64,000 nt of DNA from Lawsonibacter asaccharolyticus (GCA_003112755.1 BFBT01000002.1:186001-250000), one strand, 5' to 3'. Shown: positions 44,216-52,575, counted from the first letter of the stretch. Made by a program: numbers and translations. Notes: generated from the letters alone by a model not told the origin.

Positions 44216-44269
44216 TCAGCAGTACCCAATCTTTGGAGAAATACAAGAAATACAAGGAGGCAAAACAAA

Positions 44270-44863
44270 ATGCTGATAATCACGAATTGGAAGGCCCTCA
44301 ACATCAACATTGACAACGATTTGACGCATGAGGTCAAGAATGGGCGGTTGGAGGATCTGTTCAATGTGGAGGATCTTGGACTCGACAAGGAGGACCTGAA
44401 GCAGCTGAAGGACGGCATCGTTCCACAGTCTGTGTACCGCCAGATCCTGGACGCGCTCAGTTCTGGGTTTAACGACTGCGCCTCTGATCCGGAAAGCTAT
44501 CTCTACACCAGCGACTTCGATGTCGATCAGTTCACCCTTGGCTTCAAAGACTCGGACAAGCTGATCGCCGAGGTAGACCGGATTCTGCCGGGCATCAAGC
44601 GCGGACTTGTGAACAGCCTGTCCAAGGTCTATATCCCTGGCATGGATCCCGCCGGGATCAAGGAAGACACACCGGACACCTACGACCTGCAGAAGGCTGC
44701 CCGCGCCCTGGACAATAGCTGGCATAGCTATTCCGAGTGGGGTACCTATCTGGAGAATGGCTGCGGGTATGCCTACTTCTCTGTATTCCCGGATCCCGGC
44801 CAGATGCGGGATATCCATGAGCACCCGGAGGATTACATCCTCGTGGAAGTTTATGTGAAGTGA
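44270..44863 (+). CDS. Hypothetical protein, 197 aa
   Basis: First gene of a three-gene unit. The N-terminal third is acidic and helical (LEDLFNVEDLGLDKEDLKQLKDG). C-terminal part contains YLENGCGYAYFSVFP. No known domain, no membrane segment. Confidence 0.6.
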   Translation: MLIITNWKALNINIDNDLTHEVKNGRLEDLFNVEDLGLDKEDLKQLKDGIVPQSVYRQILDALSSGFNDCASDPESYLYTSDFDVDQFTLGFKDSDKLIAEVDRILPGIKRGLVNSLSKVYIPGMDPAGIKEDTPDTYDLQKAARALDNSWHSYSEWGTYLENGCGYAYFSVFPDPGQMRDIHEHPEDYILVEVYVK

Positions 44864-44879
44864 GAAAGGAGAAGTCAAC

Positions 44880-45269
44880 ATGAAGGCTACCAATATCATT
44901 TGGGATGCGGACGATCCTGAAGACCTGGAGGGTCTGCCTACCGAAATCGACATCCCGGAAGGGATGACCGATGAGGACACCATTTCCGACTATCTGTCGG
45001 ATCTGACCGGTTTCTGCCACAAGGGCTTCGCCCTGGACCCTGAGCTTGGCGAGCGAACCTACATCGTTACTGAGCTCTGCCCTCACTGCGAAGCCGAGGT
45101 TGAGATCCACGGCTGGGATACGGACTGCAATGGATTCAAGGCTTTCTGCCCATACTGCGGGAAACGGCTGATGCTCTGCGACGAGTGCCGGCATAGCGGC
45201 TGCGGCCCCTGCGACTATGACAGTGAGGCCGACACCTGCCGCCATAACCCTGGGACCAAGAAGAACTAA
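44880..45269 (+). CDS. C-terminal zinc-ribbon protein, 129 aa
   Basis: ATG after GAAAGGAGAAGTCAAC. Residues 1-60 acidic (DADDPEDLEGLPTEIDIP). Then three zinc knuckles: CPHC...CPYCGKRL, CDEC...CGPCD and a final CRH. A type common on Clostridia mobile elements. Role unknown. Confidence 0.65.
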   Translation: MKATNIIWDADDPEDLEGLPTEIDIPEGMTDEDTISDYLSDLTGFCHKGFALDPELGERTYIVTELCPHCEAEVEIHGWDTDCNGFKAFCPYCGKRLMLCDECRHSGCGPCDYDSEADTCRHNPGTKKN

Positions 45270-45272
45270 GCC

Positions 45273-45449
45273 ATGAAGAAGGATATTCTTGAATTGGCTC
45301 GGGATGAGCTGCTGAAGCTGGATCAGACAGTTCGAGATTGCAGCGACCGTCTTATGGAGCTGACGCCGCTTGACCTGGAGACTGCCCGTCTGCGGGCGGC
45401 CATTATGGAGGCCACCGCCAAGATTCGGGCAGTGCTCGACGCCAAGTAA
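45273..45449 (+). CDS. 58-aa coiled-coil protein
   Basis: Starts three bases after the upstream stop (GAAGAACTAAGCCATG) with AAGAAG as weak ribosome binding site. Strong heptads (LELARDELLKLDQTVRD; LRAAIMEATAKIRAVL). Ends before a terminator. Confidence 0.5.
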   Translation: MKKDILELARDELLKLDQTVRDCSDRLMELTPLDLETARLRAAIMEATAKIRAVLDAK

Positions 45450-45456
45450 CACATCA

Positions 45457-45497
45457 AAAGAAGGAGCTCGGGAAAATCCCCGTGCTCCTTCTCTGTT
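45457..45497 (+). terminator. Rho-independent terminator
   Basis: AGAAGGAGC...GCTCCTTCT hairpin with CTGTTTG tail. Confidence 0.8.
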
Positions 45498-45515
45498 TGT
45501 AAAAACTACTTGAAT

Positions 45516-45550
45516 GATAAAGGACCAGCACAAGGCCGGTCCTTTTTGTG
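45516..45550. terminator. Second hairpin between convergent genes
   Basis: AAAGGACC...GGTCCTTTTTG; ends the 127-aa minus-strand gene's transcript region or backs up the upstream terminator. Confidence 0.6.
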
Positions 45551-45934
45551 TCAGGAGATAAACTCCTGGATCACCGCAAGTGTGTGCGGGTTCAGTGCCG
45601 TCCCAGCGTCCTCGCCATGGGAGACCTTCTGCGCAACCACCATACCACGCAGCCGCTCCATCAGCTCTGTCACCGTTTTGCAGGAAGCCACAGCTGAGGC
45701 CACGGCATCAGCCTGGGCGCCCTGCAGATAGTAGCGAGGCGACATGTTGAAACGCAGTGACTCCATGATAGACCTGGAACTCACCACTGCACAACACGGG
45801 CTGCCGTTGAGCGGCGTCACCCCGTCCAGCGGAGGTGTCTCATTGATTCCCCCGGAAATGAGGGCCTTCAGGTCAGACAGCAGATTGGCAAGCGCCTGCT
45901 CCGTTTCCATGGCAGTTAATAATCTGGCATTCAT
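45551..45934 (-). CDS. Hypothetical protein, 127 aa
   Basis: AAAAAGGAGAGATAAGAC precedes the ATG. Helical ends around a middle with SPRYYLQGAQADAVASAVASC. No recognised domain. No element-type promoter seen upstream; it borders the CRISPR array trailer. Confidence 0.5.
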   Translation of the reverse strand: MNARLLTAMETEQALANLLSDLKALISGGINETPPLDGVTPLNGSPCCAVVSSRSIMESLRFNMSPRYYLQGAQADAVASAVASCKTVTELMERLRGMVVAQKVSHGEDAGTALNPHTLAVIQEFIS

Positions 45935-46007
45935 GTCTTATCTCTCCTTTTTATCTGTGCCGCTGTAAGACCCTCTGCTTTAGCTGCATGGATATAAAGC
46001 GGCATCT

Positions 46008-46062
46008 GTGACTTTCTGAAAAGAAAGTCATGTGGTGACCTTCTCCGAAGGTCATGTGGTGC
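46008..46062. repeat. Two GAAAGTC/GAAGGTC hairpins
   Basis: GTGACTTTCTGAAAAGAAAG + TCATGTGGTG, then ACCTTCTCCGAAGGT + CATGTGGTG. Member of the second dispersed hairpin family. Confidence 0.6.
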
Positions 46063-46208
46063 CTGTGTGCAAATGCCTAGACAAATATTGGACTATCCAA
46101 CGATGTTAATTCCCCTAATCGTTGTCTAAAACTATTAAATTAAAAGTAATGAGAGCCATTTTGGACAGTGCCCTGATGCCAACTACCAGAACATGCTGAG
46201 CCCCTCCT

Positions 46209-46512
46209 CTAGGATATCACGCTCCCCTCACGGGGAGCGATGCCTCTGGTGCGTCTTTTGAGGTGCTCCTGAGACGCATTTCAATCCACGCTCTCCTCGC
46301 GGGGAGCGATGTCACCAGAAACTCAGAGCCCAGGTCGTCCGGCAATTTCAATCCGCGCTCCCCTCACGAGGAGCGATGCCTGGCGTGCATATCACGAAGT
46401 GTACCCCGTATATTTCAATCCGCGCTCCCCTCACGAGGAGCGATTGTACCAAATGCGATAACCAGACCTTATGGAAGTTATTTCAATCCGCGCTCCCCTC
46501 ACGGGGAGCGAT
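46209..46512 (-). CRISPR. Type I-C CRISPR array, 5 repeats, 4 spacers
   Basis: 33-base repeats with core CGCTCCCCTCACGGGGAGCG (plus-strand sense), at 46209, 46278, 46345, 46412 and 46480; spacers 36, 34, 34 and 35 bases. The repeat at 46209 is degenerate in its first 12 bases, marking the trailer end, and the one at 46278 has several changes. Read on the minus strand, downstream of cas7, the newest spacer would be at 46445-46479. Confidence 0.95.
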
Positions 46513-46708
46513 AGCAAACTAAAACAAAATTTGCAATATTTTCGGCAAAAGAATGTAGTAAAATGCCAAACCCTGCTGTGTATATCCAGCCAAAATACTA
46601 GGAGTAGAACAAAATGTATGGGATTGGTCCGGGAAATTATTAGATGCAAGGTGCGAACTAAGCAGCATGTCTTTGTGCATGTTCGCACCTCATAAGGCCT
46701 GCTATATC
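46513..46708 (-). promoter_or_regulatory. CRISPR leader with a 10-base inverted repeat
   Basis: AT-rich 196 bases between cas7 and the array. AGGTGCGAAC (46649) and GTTCGCACCT (46681) are perfect inverted arms, 22 bases apart, right after the cas7 stop. No T run follows, so a protein site or RNA structure is likelier than a terminator. Confidence 0.55.
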
Positions 46709-47554
46709 TTACATCCCCTCCAGTTCCTCCAGGGCCAGCCCAACAAGCGGTTCCACAGAGATCTCATAATCCTCAACCTTCGTGGGGACCTCGACACTGG
46801 GCCGCAGAGTAGCCGTCACAGACCGGTGGACCTTGGCGGAAGAATACTGCCCATTCTTGCAATCATGCTCGAACCAGAACAGCTTGATAACTTCCATGGA
46901 GCCTTCCGGTCGGGAGGAAGATGCGTCGTTGACAAAGAGCGTGCGCAGGCACTCCTTGATCACCTGGGCATCCTCCTCGGAGAAGCCGGTCTTCTCCGCC
47001 AGCTGGACATTGATGGATCCCATGACCTTATACAGGCCGAACCGGACAAGGTGTTTCATTCCCATGCGATCCGATGCAATAGCCTCATCCTTGCCCTTGT
47101 CCTCAGCATTGACACTCTTAGTGATCTGCACGGAGTTGATATCTACAGGGGAAAGGCTGACTGCCTGATGGATAGATACTGGGCCTCGAACCCCAATCGA
47201 CGCACTCTCCCCCTTGAAGGCAAAAACCTGTCCGAAAGCACGCACATCCATCCATTTTTCACTGGCAATTCTGGCGTACTCATCGCGGTCTTTGATCCCG
47301 CTCATCACAGCGGCCGCCCGTTTGCTCAAGCTGTCAAAGCCGTCGTCGCTGCGGTCTTCAGACTGAACAAAAATCGGGAATCCCTGATCCTGCATCCGGT
47401 TGCGGATCTTTCGCTTGATACACACATCCGAAATCTCACCATGTCCGTTGTAATCGGTGCGGGGCCGGTTCCCGTTGAGAGGGTCGCCGTTGGGGTTTGC
47501 GTTGGTCACGCTGATCAGGGCCACAAAGTCGATCTTATGCTGCAGAATGCTCAT
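46709..47554 (-). CDS. cas7: Type I-C Cascade backbone protein Cas7 (Csd2)
   Basis: 281 residues. N-terminal VALISVTNANPNGDPLNGNRPRTD is the Csd2 signature. This subunit coats the crRNA along the spacer. It overlaps the end of cas8c by 20 bases, with the ribosome binding site GAGGAAATG inside cas8c. Final effector gene before the array. Confidence 0.95.
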   Translation of the reverse strand: MSILQHKIDFVALISVTNANPNGDPLNGNRPRTDYNGHGEISDVCIKRKIRNRMQDQGFPIFVQSEDRSDDGFDSLSKRAAAVMSGIKDRDEYARIASEKWMDVRAFGQVFAFKGESASIGVRGPVSIHQAVSLSPVDINSVQITKSVNAEDKGKDEAIASDRMGMKHLVRFGLYKVMGSINVQLAEKTGFSEEDAQVIKECLRTLFVNDASSSRPEGSMEVIKLFWFEHDCKNGQYSSAKVHRSVTATLRPSVEVPTKVEDYEISVEPLVGLALEELEGM

Positions 47555-47963
47555 TTTTCATTTCCTCCTCATTTTTATTGGCCTTTTCCTTTTTGGTATA
47601 TAGATCCTTGCGCTGAAGGCTGTATCCAACCAGATACATCCCACCAAGCTGGGCGTTCCACTGACTTTCCGGAACACCATTCTCCTCATTCCACTGCTGA
47701 ATCTTGGACATGACATCCTCAATCTTACGGCGATAAAACTGACGCAGGCCGGGGGTCAGTTTGGGAAGATAAGCCACATTCAACTTCTCAAAAATCTGAG
47801 CGGAAACTGTCAGCGGCCGGCGGCAGAATGCGGACATATACCGGATTGCATTGGGTTCACGAGTTTCCTTTTCCTTGTATGTATCTCGCTCTGCCTTTTC
47901 CAGAAGAGCCAGAAGGCAGCCATACAAGGCGTCTCGATCCATTTTCTCATAGTTCAAATCCAT
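47535..47963 (-). CDS. cas11c: Internal Cas11c (small subunit) within cas8c
   Basis: An in-frame ATG at 47963 follows a strong internal ribosome binding site (ACAAGGAGAAGTGCCTG). It yields 142 residues, helical, equal to the cas8c C-terminus. Type I-C systems are known to make the small subunit by such internal translation. Confidence 0.65.
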   Translation of the reverse strand: MDLNYEKMDRDALYGCLLALLEKAERDTYKEKETREPNAIRYMSAFCRRPLTVSAQIFEKLNVAYLPKLTPGLRQFYRRKIEDVMSKIQQWNEENGVPESQWNAQLGGMYLVGYSLQRKDLYTKKEKANKNEEEMKNEHSAA

Positions 47964-49421
47964 CAGGCACTTCTCCTTGTAAATATCATGGCGGTACTTT
48001 TGAATAACAGCACATGCTGTTGCGAGAATATCTTCCCACAACCGATTCTGGGTTTTAGGATCGCTGAAACACTGGGGCGAAGATGCCTTCTGAACCAGCG
48101 CCCGGACAATATCCAAAGGCATATGTCCCTGATCAACCCTGCAAGCCACAAGGCGCTGCATTTGCTGCCCCAGCACTCTGTCTTCCACATCCATCCGAAT
48201 GGTACCTTTCTCACGCCGCGGATTCCCATATGCATAGGTCACGATTTGCTCCAGCTTGGGAGAGCGGATGCCAGCGTTGGAAAGGTATTTGTCCCAGCCA
48301 AAGTACCAGCAGCAGTATTGATCCCAATCGTGAAGCCGCTGAAGGAAGTCGCTCCCCATCAGCTCATTGTAGTAAGTAACAGACAGTCTCCCTGTGTTGG
48401 CAGAAGTGAGATCAAGAGCCGCAACAACGACCTGCCCGTCCCGCTCCGGGAGGAGGCTGCGCCAACCTTCCAGAGTGCGCTGCAGCTCCCATCGATAATC
48501 ACTTGGTCGGAGAACAACCTCTCCATAAATACCAGTAAGCGGATCTGTTACTCGCAGGACTCCAATTCCACCAGGGTTCCAGCAGAGAAAGATTCGGGTA
48601 CCATAGGCGGCCCGAACGCCCTGCTCAGCAATCAACCAACGCAGTGCATTGTGGGCTTTTTGAGAAGCCACATAACTGACCGTAACAGCCTGGTCGGGTT
48701 CAGTAAACCGGCCTCGATAGGTAAATCCAGCATCATCGTTGGACGAGATCAGCTTGGCATTTCCGTTTCCAGGATGAAGGGATTTGGGCTGCTGGCCTGG
48801 AGGAACTGGGATGTCATAGGCACCGGTAATCATACACAGCGCAGGAAGGCGACCAGATTGTTTTTCTGCATACCACTCCTGGAAGGCTTGAACCAAAGAG
48901 GATTGCTGCCAACATCCATCATCAGGCGTTCCAAATCCTTTCACCCTCCAGCAAACCATCAACTTCTCGTTTTTTGGAATGCCGCTCCCATCCAATTCAA
49001 TGAGCCCACTGTCCAATAGATCAGCGAGGATCGTTTCGCTCCTTACATATGTCAAAATTGGTTGCAACATCGGATGACTGTGGGCAGAGGCAGTCCACTC
49101 TGCGAGCTGTGTGACATAGTTCTCATGTCGGGCTTTATCGTAAGCAGCAAGGTAACTAAGCTGATCGCACAGCGGATGTGCTGGCGGGTGTTTCCCAGAT
49201 CGAGCCGTCGATTGCTCTGTAACTGGGATGGGAATTTTAGATTCGTTCTTACCCACCTTTCTGGCAGAAATAAACTTTCCTGCAGCATCCAGGGTGACCT
49301 CTAAATCAGCTCGTGCCACGATATGAGAAATCGGCGCCAACATCAAATGGCCTTCAACAACTTTGCCAACCAGTGACGCATGAGCGTCATAGGTTTCAAT
49401 CGCCTTTTCAAACAACCCCAC
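47535..49421 (-). CDS. cas8c: Type I-C large subunit Cas8c (Csd1)
   Basis: 628 residues, normal length. Csd1 features: N-terminal PISHIVARADLEVTLDAAGKF, HPLCDQLSYLAAYD, and later ALRWLIAEQGVRAAYGTRIFLCW. Recognises the PAM and anchors the complex. Starts one base after the cas5 stop. No cas3 follows or precedes it in the window. Confidence 0.95.
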   Translation of the reverse strand: MGLFEKAIETYDAHASLVGKVVEGHLMLAPISHIVARADLEVTLDAAGKFISARKVGKNESKIPIPVTEQSTARSGKHPPAHPLCDQLSYLAAYDKARHENYVTQLAEWTASAHSHPMLQPILTYVRSETILADLLDSGLIELDGSGIPKNEKLMVCWRVKGFGTPDDGCWQQSSLVQAFQEWYAEKQSGRLPALCMITGAYDIPVPPGQQPKSLHPGNGNAKLISSNDDAGFTYRGRFTEPDQAVTVSYVASQKAHNALRWLIAEQGVRAAYGTRIFLCWNPGGIGVLRVTDPLTGIYGEVVLRPSDYRWELQRTLEGWRSLLPERDGQVVVAALDLTSANTGRLSVTYYNELMGSDFLQRLHDWDQYCCWYFGWDKYLSNAGIRSPKLEQIVTYAYGNPRREKGTIRMDVEDRVLGQQMQRLVACRVDQGHMPLDIVRALVQKASSPQCFSDPKTQNRLWEDILATACAVIQKYRHDIYKEKCLMDLNYEKMDRDALYGCLLALLEKAERDTYKEKETREPNAIRYMSAFCRRPLTVSAQIFEKLNVAYLPKLTPGLRQFYRRKIEDVMSKIQQWNEENGVPESQWNAQLGGMYLVGYSLQRKDLYTKKEKANKNEEEMKNEHSAA

Positions 49422-50150
49422 CTAAATCACCTCCTGGTGTTTCTCCGGCACACTGAAGGTTTTCATTGTCATTTTGCGCACCGGTTTATGGAACGGGCAA
49501 TCTTCCGGGCGCGGGAAAGTGATAATACCGTTCCGCATGACTGGGTACCAAAAATTTGAGGTCAGCATACCTTGGCTTCCCTTAGAGTAGGCCTCATCTG
49601 GGTATGTCATACCATGAAGCATCAGCCCAAAGCTCAACTCCGGGATGTTGTCATACGCACCGACCCCATCCCCGAAAACACAGGGCTCCACATATCCCTG
49701 GCACTCACGGGTTCCCAGAAAAATATCCCGCCGGCCGCCTTTTTCGATCATGCGCTGGAAAAACTCTCTATATTTCCTTGCATTTCGATCGTTGGCCATC
49801 TCAGGACGGTTATAATTCCACTCAAAATGGCCTCGCACCTGGTAGCGGACGCGTTTAAGGTAGGTGTAGTAGGAAAGATCACTGATTACACCTTTCTTTT
49901 TGGGCTGATAGACCAACGGCCGCATACCCTTAGCTTCTGTCTGGATCGGTTCCATAATGCGAACGGCATCCGGATATAGGATCAGTGTTGGCTTCCATAG
50001 AATAGATGCCATAATACCTTTGATAGCCTCATATGTAGGCACCTGATAAGAGCATTTTTCTCCACCCATTCGGGTAACGGGGTCGCTGAACATCGCGTAA
50101 TCGCCAGTCACCTGAAATTCTATCTGATTAGGATGTTTTAATTCCTGCAT
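49422..50150 (-). CDS. cas5c: Type I-C Cas5 (Cas5d), crRNA-processing subunit
   Basis: 242 residues. IEFQVTGDYAMFSDPVTRMGGEKCSYQVPTYEA (residues about 10-42, quoted in part: GDYAMFSDP, YQVPTYEA) is the Cas5d start, and FLGTRECQGYVEP is the conserved middle. In type I-C, Cas5d replaces Cas6 as pre-crRNA nuclease. First gene of the operon; AAGGAGGG precedes the ATG. Confidence 0.93.
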   Translation of the reverse strand: MQELKHPNQIEFQVTGDYAMFSDPVTRMGGEKCSYQVPTYEAIKGIMASILWKPTLILYPDAVRIMEPIQTEAKGMRPLVYQPKKKGVISDLSYYTYLKRVRYQVRGHFEWNYNRPEMANDRNARKYREFFQRMIEKGGRRDIFLGTRECQGYVEPCVFGDGVGAYDNIPELSFGLMLHGMTYPDEAYSKGSQGMLTSNFWYPVMRNGIITFPRPEDCPFHKPVRKMTMKTFSVPEKHQEVI

Positions 50151-50204
50151 TTTTAATCCCTCCTTGGCCTTCTAAAAACAAGGAGGCCATCTTTTGTCGT
50201 TGTA

Positions 50205-50335
50205 TAGGTGAGCTACCCCACGGCTAAAGCCGGTATGGTCGGGTATGACCTCCATTGTAAAAGCCAAGTAGGAGTGCGCCTAACTCACGACTGAAGTCAC
50301 GAGAATGCGGCGCGCTCAGCTTTCAAATACCCTGT
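50205..50335. repeat. IS200/IS605-like end in the CRISPR operon leader
   Basis: GAGCTACCCCACGGCTAAAG + CCGG, then GACTGAAGTCACGAG and GCGCGCTCAGC. Lies between the CRISPR promoter and cas5, so the cas transcript has an inserted mobile-element end in its leader. Confidence 0.45.
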
Positions 50336-50345
50336 TGTTGTATTG

Positions 50346-50377
50346 TTATTATATGCAATTTCTCAGATTTATATTTT
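50346..50377 (-). promoter_or_regulatory. Element-type promoter of the CRISPR-Cas operon
   Basis: AAAATATAAA, ten bases, TGCATATAAT on the minus strand, 196 bases before cas5. Confidence 0.75.
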
Positions 50378-50459
50378 GCCACATCATTTTGTGTGTGAAG
50401 TCCTGCGCCTTATATCCCTCACGGATAAATCCGGGGGATTTGCGGCACAATTGTTAACA

Positions 50460-50918
50460 TCAGAAGATGCGGAATGATTTATTTGGATACCTGGCCCGCA
50501 GCAACTTCCATTTGAGCTGGAACGCTTCAGTCGTCCGGATTTTGCCCGTGTACCGGTCGATCCCCTTCACATCCTCCACCACTTCTCTGTCATCCTGGAT
50601 GTAGGTAAAGTCGGCATTGTAGTAGATAGGCCTGACCTTTTTGCCGTCCCCATCCGTAAACCCTTCCTGGAGCAGCAGCCGCACCTGCCACTTTAGATCA
50701 GAAATAGCGCCGCCCCGCTCCAACAGCTCAAGCTCCTTGTGCCGGGCATATTCCTTCTTGCTGTCGTATTTGCGTACGATGGCGCCGTGGCCGGTCAGGT
50801 CCTTCTGTTCGGACGCCAGCCCATCCTCATAGACATAGATATACCGACTGCGGTACTTGGAGATTTTTTTCTTCTTTGAATTCATGTTTCTATATTCTTC
50901 AGCAGACATGTGAGTCAT
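50460..50918 (-). CDS. DUF1064-type putative phage endonuclease
   Basis: 152 residues after GAGGAGGGATGTTTT. Core pattern FDSKKEYARHKELELLERGGAISDLKWQ (in parts: SKKEYARHKELELL, ISDLKWQVRLLL) then YNADFTYI and VVEDVKG, matching DUF1064, a PD-(D/E)XK family (YxADFxY, VxVxDVKG). Phages use these possibly as Holliday-junction or restriction-type nucleases. Single gene upstream of the CRISPR promoter. Confidence 0.8.
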   Translation of the reverse strand: MTHMSAEEYRNMNSKKKKISKYRSRYIYVYEDGLASEQKDLTGHGAIVRKYDSKKEYARHKELELLERGGAISDLKWQVRLLLQEGFTDGDGKKVRPIYYNADFTYIQDDREVVEDVKGIDRYTGKIRTTEAFQLKWKLLRARYPNKSFRIF

Positions 50919-50936
50919 AAAACATCCCTCCTCGCA

Positions 50937-50968
50937 TATATTATATGCAGGTTGGATGGATCATATTT
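50937..50968 (-). promoter_or_regulatory. Element-type promoter of the DUF1064 gene
   Basis: AAAATATGAT, ten bases, TGCATATAAT on the minus strand. Confidence 0.75.
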
Positions 50969-50983
50969 TCTTGGTAGCATGAG

Positions 50984-51022
50984 AAAAGAGCCCGCGCTTT
51001 CGCACGAGCTCTTTTCTTTTCT
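50984..51022 (-). terminator. Rho-independent terminator
   Basis: AAAGAGCTCGTGCGAAAGCGCGGGCTCTTTTC: GAGCTCGTGC/GCGCGGGCTC-type hairpin (AAAAGAGC...GCTCTTTT arms) with T run on both strands. Confidence 0.75.
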
Positions 51023-51230
51023 CCATATATCCCCAACAGCGTTTACGCCTGCTGCATTGTATGGCGGCGCGGTGAGCTTCCGCGACTTTTCTTCATAATG
51101 TATCTCACAGCTCTGCCAGGGAAGCAGAAAAACTGGAGTCGCATTGTCGATAAAAGATATCCCCTTCGCCAGGTTCGTAGCCTGACTTATATTTTAACCT
51201 ATCGATTCAGTGCCCTCCCAAATCGGTGGA
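50984..51230 (-). ncRNA. Candidate small RNA of about 240 nt
   Basis: Bounded by a full element-type promoter (51237-51266) and the terminator at 50984. On the minus strand it holds no frame above 21 codons. The start carries the shared leader feel (CCGATTTGGGAGGG). Alternative: a very small peptide gene (MEKRKELVRK..., 21 codons, no good ribosome binding site). Confidence 0.5.
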
Positions 51231-51236
51231 TGTCCT

Positions 51237-51266
51237 ATCCTATGCAAACCCTCTGAAAACTATTCC
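51237..51266 (-). promoter_or_regulatory. Element-type promoter of the small RNA
   Basis: GGAATAGTTT, ten bases, TGCATAGGAT on the minus strand, same boxes as the promoter at 14464. Confidence 0.7.
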
Positions 51267-51272
51267 AAAGAA

Positions 51273-51312
51273 AAAAGAACTTCCGCCCCAAACGGAGCGG
51301 AAGTTTTTGGCG
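51273..51312 (-). terminator. Terminator of the ATPase operon
   Basis: AAAACTTCCGCTCC...GGGGCGGAAGTT hairpin followed by CTTTTTTC on the minus strand. Confidence 0.85.
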
Positions 51313-51316
51313 CCGG

Positions 51317-51526
51317 TCAATCCTCCGTTTGCCAGAGGTCGGCGAACTGCTGGTCAACGGTGATCTTTCCGACCTCGCCCATTTCATCCTCCAGCATTGC
51401 CTTAATGGCATCGGTAGTCTGGTTCTGGACGACATCCTTCAGCTTTTCAAACGGCAGCAGGCCGGGCATATCTTCCTTGACCTCATAATCGATAGTGACT
51501 TGCGCGACATAGCGACCTTTGATCAT
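51317..51526 (-). CDS. Hypothetical protein, 69 aa
   Basis: Protein-like composition (YVAQVTIDYEVKEDMPGLLPF) but no clear ribosome binding site before the ATG; it may be coupled to the gene 22 bases upstream. No family recognised. Confidence 0.45.
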   Translation of the reverse strand: MIKGRYVAQVTIDYEVKEDMPGLLPFEKLKDVVQNQTTDAIKAMLEDEMGEVGKITVDQQFADLWQTED

Positions 51527-51547
51527 CTTGGGTTTGGATTGGAGGTG

Positions 51548-52189
51548 TCAGCCACGCCTCCGCATCCGTCCTCCTTCCCTGGTTTCTTCCTCCCGCTTGG
51601 GCGGGGCGAACTTTTCCATGAACGAGCAGACAAAATCGGAATAGTCCTCATAGTCCTTGAACCTGACCGTTTTGCCGGTCCGCACATTCACAGCCTCGGC
51701 GTCCTTCACCAGCTCGTAGGAGTTGCAGGCACAGATGATGTAGGCGGTGTCTCCTGCATCCTTGGCCACCAAGTCGAAGAGGCTACGAATCTCCCTCATC
51801 CGGTCGATGGACGAGCCAGAGTCCAGGGCATCCAGCAGGATGAAGAGTTCCTTCCCCTGTTGCTTGGCCTCCCTCACGGCGGCGCCCAGGCGGGATACAG
51901 CTTGGCCAAAGTTCATGGCGATCCGCTCGCCTTCAGAGCTAGTGGTCGAGATGGCCAGCAGCTCCATATTGCCGCTCCACAGATACTTGTCCATGGCATT
52001 GCCGCCGCCGTGTACAAGGTTCGAGTAGTCGAACACCATGATATCATGGCCATTGGCGTACTCGCGCAGCTGCCGAAGCAGCGTCGTCTTGCCGGCGCCA
52101 TTGGGACCAACCAGAGGTGTGTAGCCGGGCTTGAGGTTCAGGAAAAAGCCGGAGTGGATGCCAAAATCGTCATTGATCTTAATCCGCAT
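51548..52189 (-). CDS. Stand-alone ABC/SMC-type ATPase
   Basis: 213 residues. Walker A GPNGAGKTT (about 28-36), a signature-like SSEGERIAMNFGQ (about 83-95), Walker B ELFILLDALDSG (about 113-124). No membrane segment or partner domain, so it is closer to RecF/SMC-like or AAA_15-type ATPases than to a transporter. C-terminus Arg-rich (GGRMRRRG). Overlaps the upstream gene by 11 bases. Confidence 0.8.
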   Translation of the reverse strand: MRIKINDDFGIHSGFFLNLKPGYTPLVGPNGAGKTTLLRQLREYANGHDIMVFDYSNLVHGGGNAMDKYLWSGNMELLAISTTSSEGERIAMNFGQAVSRLGAAVREAKQQGKELFILLDALDSGSSIDRMREIRSLFDLVAKDAGDTAYIICACNSYELVKDAEAVNVRTGKTVRFKDYEDYSDFVCSFMEKFAPPKREEETREGGRMRRRG

Positions 52190-52556
52190 CCATCTCCACC
52201 TCCGCCCTGATCAGCTCGTACACGCCGTTGACGATCTCGCTGGGGACCTCCCGGGCCCAGTTCCGGAAATATTCCCGGATGGCCTGGAGTTTCTCCTGAC
52301 GGCGCTTCTCCTCCAGGTAGGACTCCTCGTTGGGATAGAGTACCCAAGAGGAGTTGCAGTCGTCATTGACATTCTGGAAGGTCTCAATCTCGAATTTCGC
52401 CTCTCCCCAGGCCGACTGAATGTCCACATAAAAGTACTTGCGGGCAATCTTGGTGATTACACCCAGCCTTGGCTTCATGCCCATGCGGGTGTAGTTTCCG
52501 GTGGGGCACAGGAATACCTCCTGCCCAACCTCAATGGGAAATTTCTTCGTATCCAT
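52179..52556 (-). CDS. Hypothetical protein, 125 aa
   Basis: Start at the ATG ten bases after AAAAGGAG. N-terminal beta-rich part (IEVGQEVFLCPTG...LGVITKIARKYFYV) looks like a small KOW/SH3-type fold; C-terminal half helical and charged (EEKRRQEKLQAIREYF). Translationally coupled to the ATPase. Confidence 0.6.
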   Translation of the reverse strand: MDTKKFPIEVGQEVFLCPTGNYTRMGMKPRLGVITKIARKYFYVDIQSAWGEAKFEIETFQNVNDDCNSSWVLYPNEESYLEEKRRQEKLQAIREYFRNWAREVPSEIVNGVYELIRAEVEMDAD

Positions 52557-52575
52557 CTTTTCATGTCTCCTTTTG

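Noticed and set aside
46209..50377. A complete type I-C CRISPR-Cas locus
   Set aside because: No Cas3, Cas4, Cas1 or Cas2 sequence on either side within the window.
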